A program made the translations under genes and the position numbers. From NCBI GenBank assembly GCA_021793895.1, contig JAJYRW010000129.1, forward strand, positions 1 to 5,297: DNA of 5,297 nucleotides, given 5' to 3'. The notes beneath the pieces are model-generated. The model had not been told where the DNA came from. It was given only the letters and a program-made list of their open reading frames with translations, and did no database searches. Below, in pieces: positions 4,896-5,297 of the stretch; the first letter of the stretch is position 1, and every line of letters begins with the position of its first letter. This stretch comes from Actinomycetes bacterium (GTDB taxonomy: Bacteria > Actinomycetota > Actinomycetes > Actinomycetales > JAJYRW01).

Positions 4896-4902
4896 TAGCA
4901 TA
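4896..4902. promoter_or_regulatory. Overlapping divergent -10 elements between tRNA-Gly and the TM2 gene
   Basis: The seven bases TAGCATA read TATGCT on the minus strand (4902-4897, toward the tRNA) and TAGCAT on the plus strand (4896-4901, toward the TM2 gene). Both fit TANNNT. The distances suit a tRNA leader of about 26 nt and an mRNA leader of about 44 nt. No convincing -35 is seen in either direction. If both are real, the two promoters cannot be occupied at once. Confidence 0.4.
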
Positions 4903-4951
4903 CCGTCGATTGGCGCAACGCCGTGAATGACCAACTACAAAGGACACACAA

Positions 4952-5297
4952 ATGAGCCAGCAGATGCCTCCGCCTTCGGGCGGGCAGCCCCCGTACGGCG
5001 GTCAGCCCCCACAGGGTGGCCAACCCCCTCACCCGCCGCAGGGCGGTTACCCCGGCCAGCCTCCGGCCAGTCCAAAGACGAAGCTCGTCGCCGGCCACCT
5101 GGGAATCTTCATGGGCGGTTGGGGCGTCCACCGCTTCTACTTCGGGTACACCAATATCGGTGTGTGGCAGCTCGTAGTAACGATCTTGACCTGCGGTATC
5201 GGTGCGCTGTGGGGCCTGATCGAGGGAATCTTGTACCTCGTCTCCGATGACCCCAAGTGGAGCACGGACGCGAACGGGAACTATCTCACGAAGTCTT
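4952..5297 (+). CDS. TM2-domain membrane protein (3' end beyond window)
   Basis: Small integral membrane protein of unknown function; TM2 proteins are common in Actinomycetes. Seen: 115 codons, open at the right edge. Residues 1-41 are a disordered Gly/Gln/Pro head with repeated GGQPP units (10-14, 16-20, 22-26) and a related G-Y-P-G-Q-P-P. The TM2 domain follows at about 43-100: K-T-K-L-V-A-G-H-L-G, a first hydrophobic segment (about 47-59) ending in the conserved turn G-V-H-R-F-Y-F-G (58-65), and a second segment (about 70-97) ending A-L-W-G-L-I-E-G-I. The family often has Asp where Glu91 is here. Start: AAAGGA at 4939-4944 lies seven bases before the ATG. It is transcribed away from the tRNA and is probably a separate unit. 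The C-terminal tail (D-P-K-W-S-T-D) appears to continue only briefly. Confidence 0.9.
   Translation, partial: MSQQMPPPSGGQPPYGGQPPQGGQPPHPPQGGYPGQPPASPKTKLVAGHLGIFMGGWGVHRFYFGYTNIGVWQLVVTILTCGIGALWGLIEGILYLVSDDPKWSTDANGNYLTKS

Noticed and set aside
4761..4934. N-terminal extension of the nucleoside hydrolase frame
   Set aside because: It would translate the tRNA-Gly gene; ATG 4760 has its own GGAGG and begins just before the conserved domain.
1..5297. CRISPR array, insertion sequence, phage or defence genes
   Set aside because: No direct-repeat array, transposase or integrase motif, or terminal inverted repeats seen; all genes are chromosomal housekeeping or iron-acquisition types.

Overview
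The window looks like a high-GC Gram-positive bacterium (Actinomycetes). The evidence is GC-rich codon use, a 19-bp iron box of the DtxR/IdeR type, a HmuT/HmuO heme-iron set most like that of Corynebacterium and its relatives, and a TM2 protein with a Gly/Gln/Pro-rich head. The genus cannot be fixed from the sequence. It appears to be ordinary chromosome. I see no transposase, phage gene or CRISPR array, and no gene-free stretch exceeds 300 bases (the longest is 139 bp).

Layout. Everything from position 1 to 4864 is transcribed leftwards (minus strand). In transcription order: tRNA-Gly(CCC) (4864-4794); a nucleoside hydrolase (4760-3819); a HAD-family phosphatase (3791-3132); a TetR-family regulator (3066-2425); heme oxygenase hmuO (2285-1638); a secreted, membrane-anchored protein with an Ig/neocarzinostatin-like domain (1549-668); and the heme-binding lipoprotein hmuT (671 to beyond position 1). 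One gene runs rightwards: a TM2-domain protein starting at 4952 and leaving the right edge.

How the left half works. HmuT should receive heme at the outer face of the membrane and pass it to an ABC permease whose genes probably lie past the left edge. HmuO then opens the ring in the cytosol to release iron. The membrane-anchored protein is translationally coupled to hmuT (a GTGA overlap), so it is probably a surface partner that delivers or shields heme. I could not assign it to the known HtaA heme-binding family.

Regulation is the most interesting layer. The hmuO promoter (perfect TATAAT at 2360-2365) is covered by a near-palindromic DtxR-type box, which indicates iron repression. Separately, two TGACA-N3-TGTCA palindromes occur, one upstream of the tetR gene and one upstream of the membrane protein-hmuT pair. 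The second, TGACACAGTGTCA, matches from memory the core of the operator of HrtR, the heme-sensing TetR repressor of Lactococcus lactis. This suggests that the TetR protein here is a local heme sensor controlling itself and the uptake operon, alongside the iron control of hmuO.

The right half is a small housekeeping block. The tRNA-Gly gene lies 33 bp upstream of the nucleoside hydrolase with no evident terminator between them, so they may share a transcript with the phosphatase gene. The tRNA and the TM2 gene diverge from an 87-bp region in which their likely -10 elements overlap.
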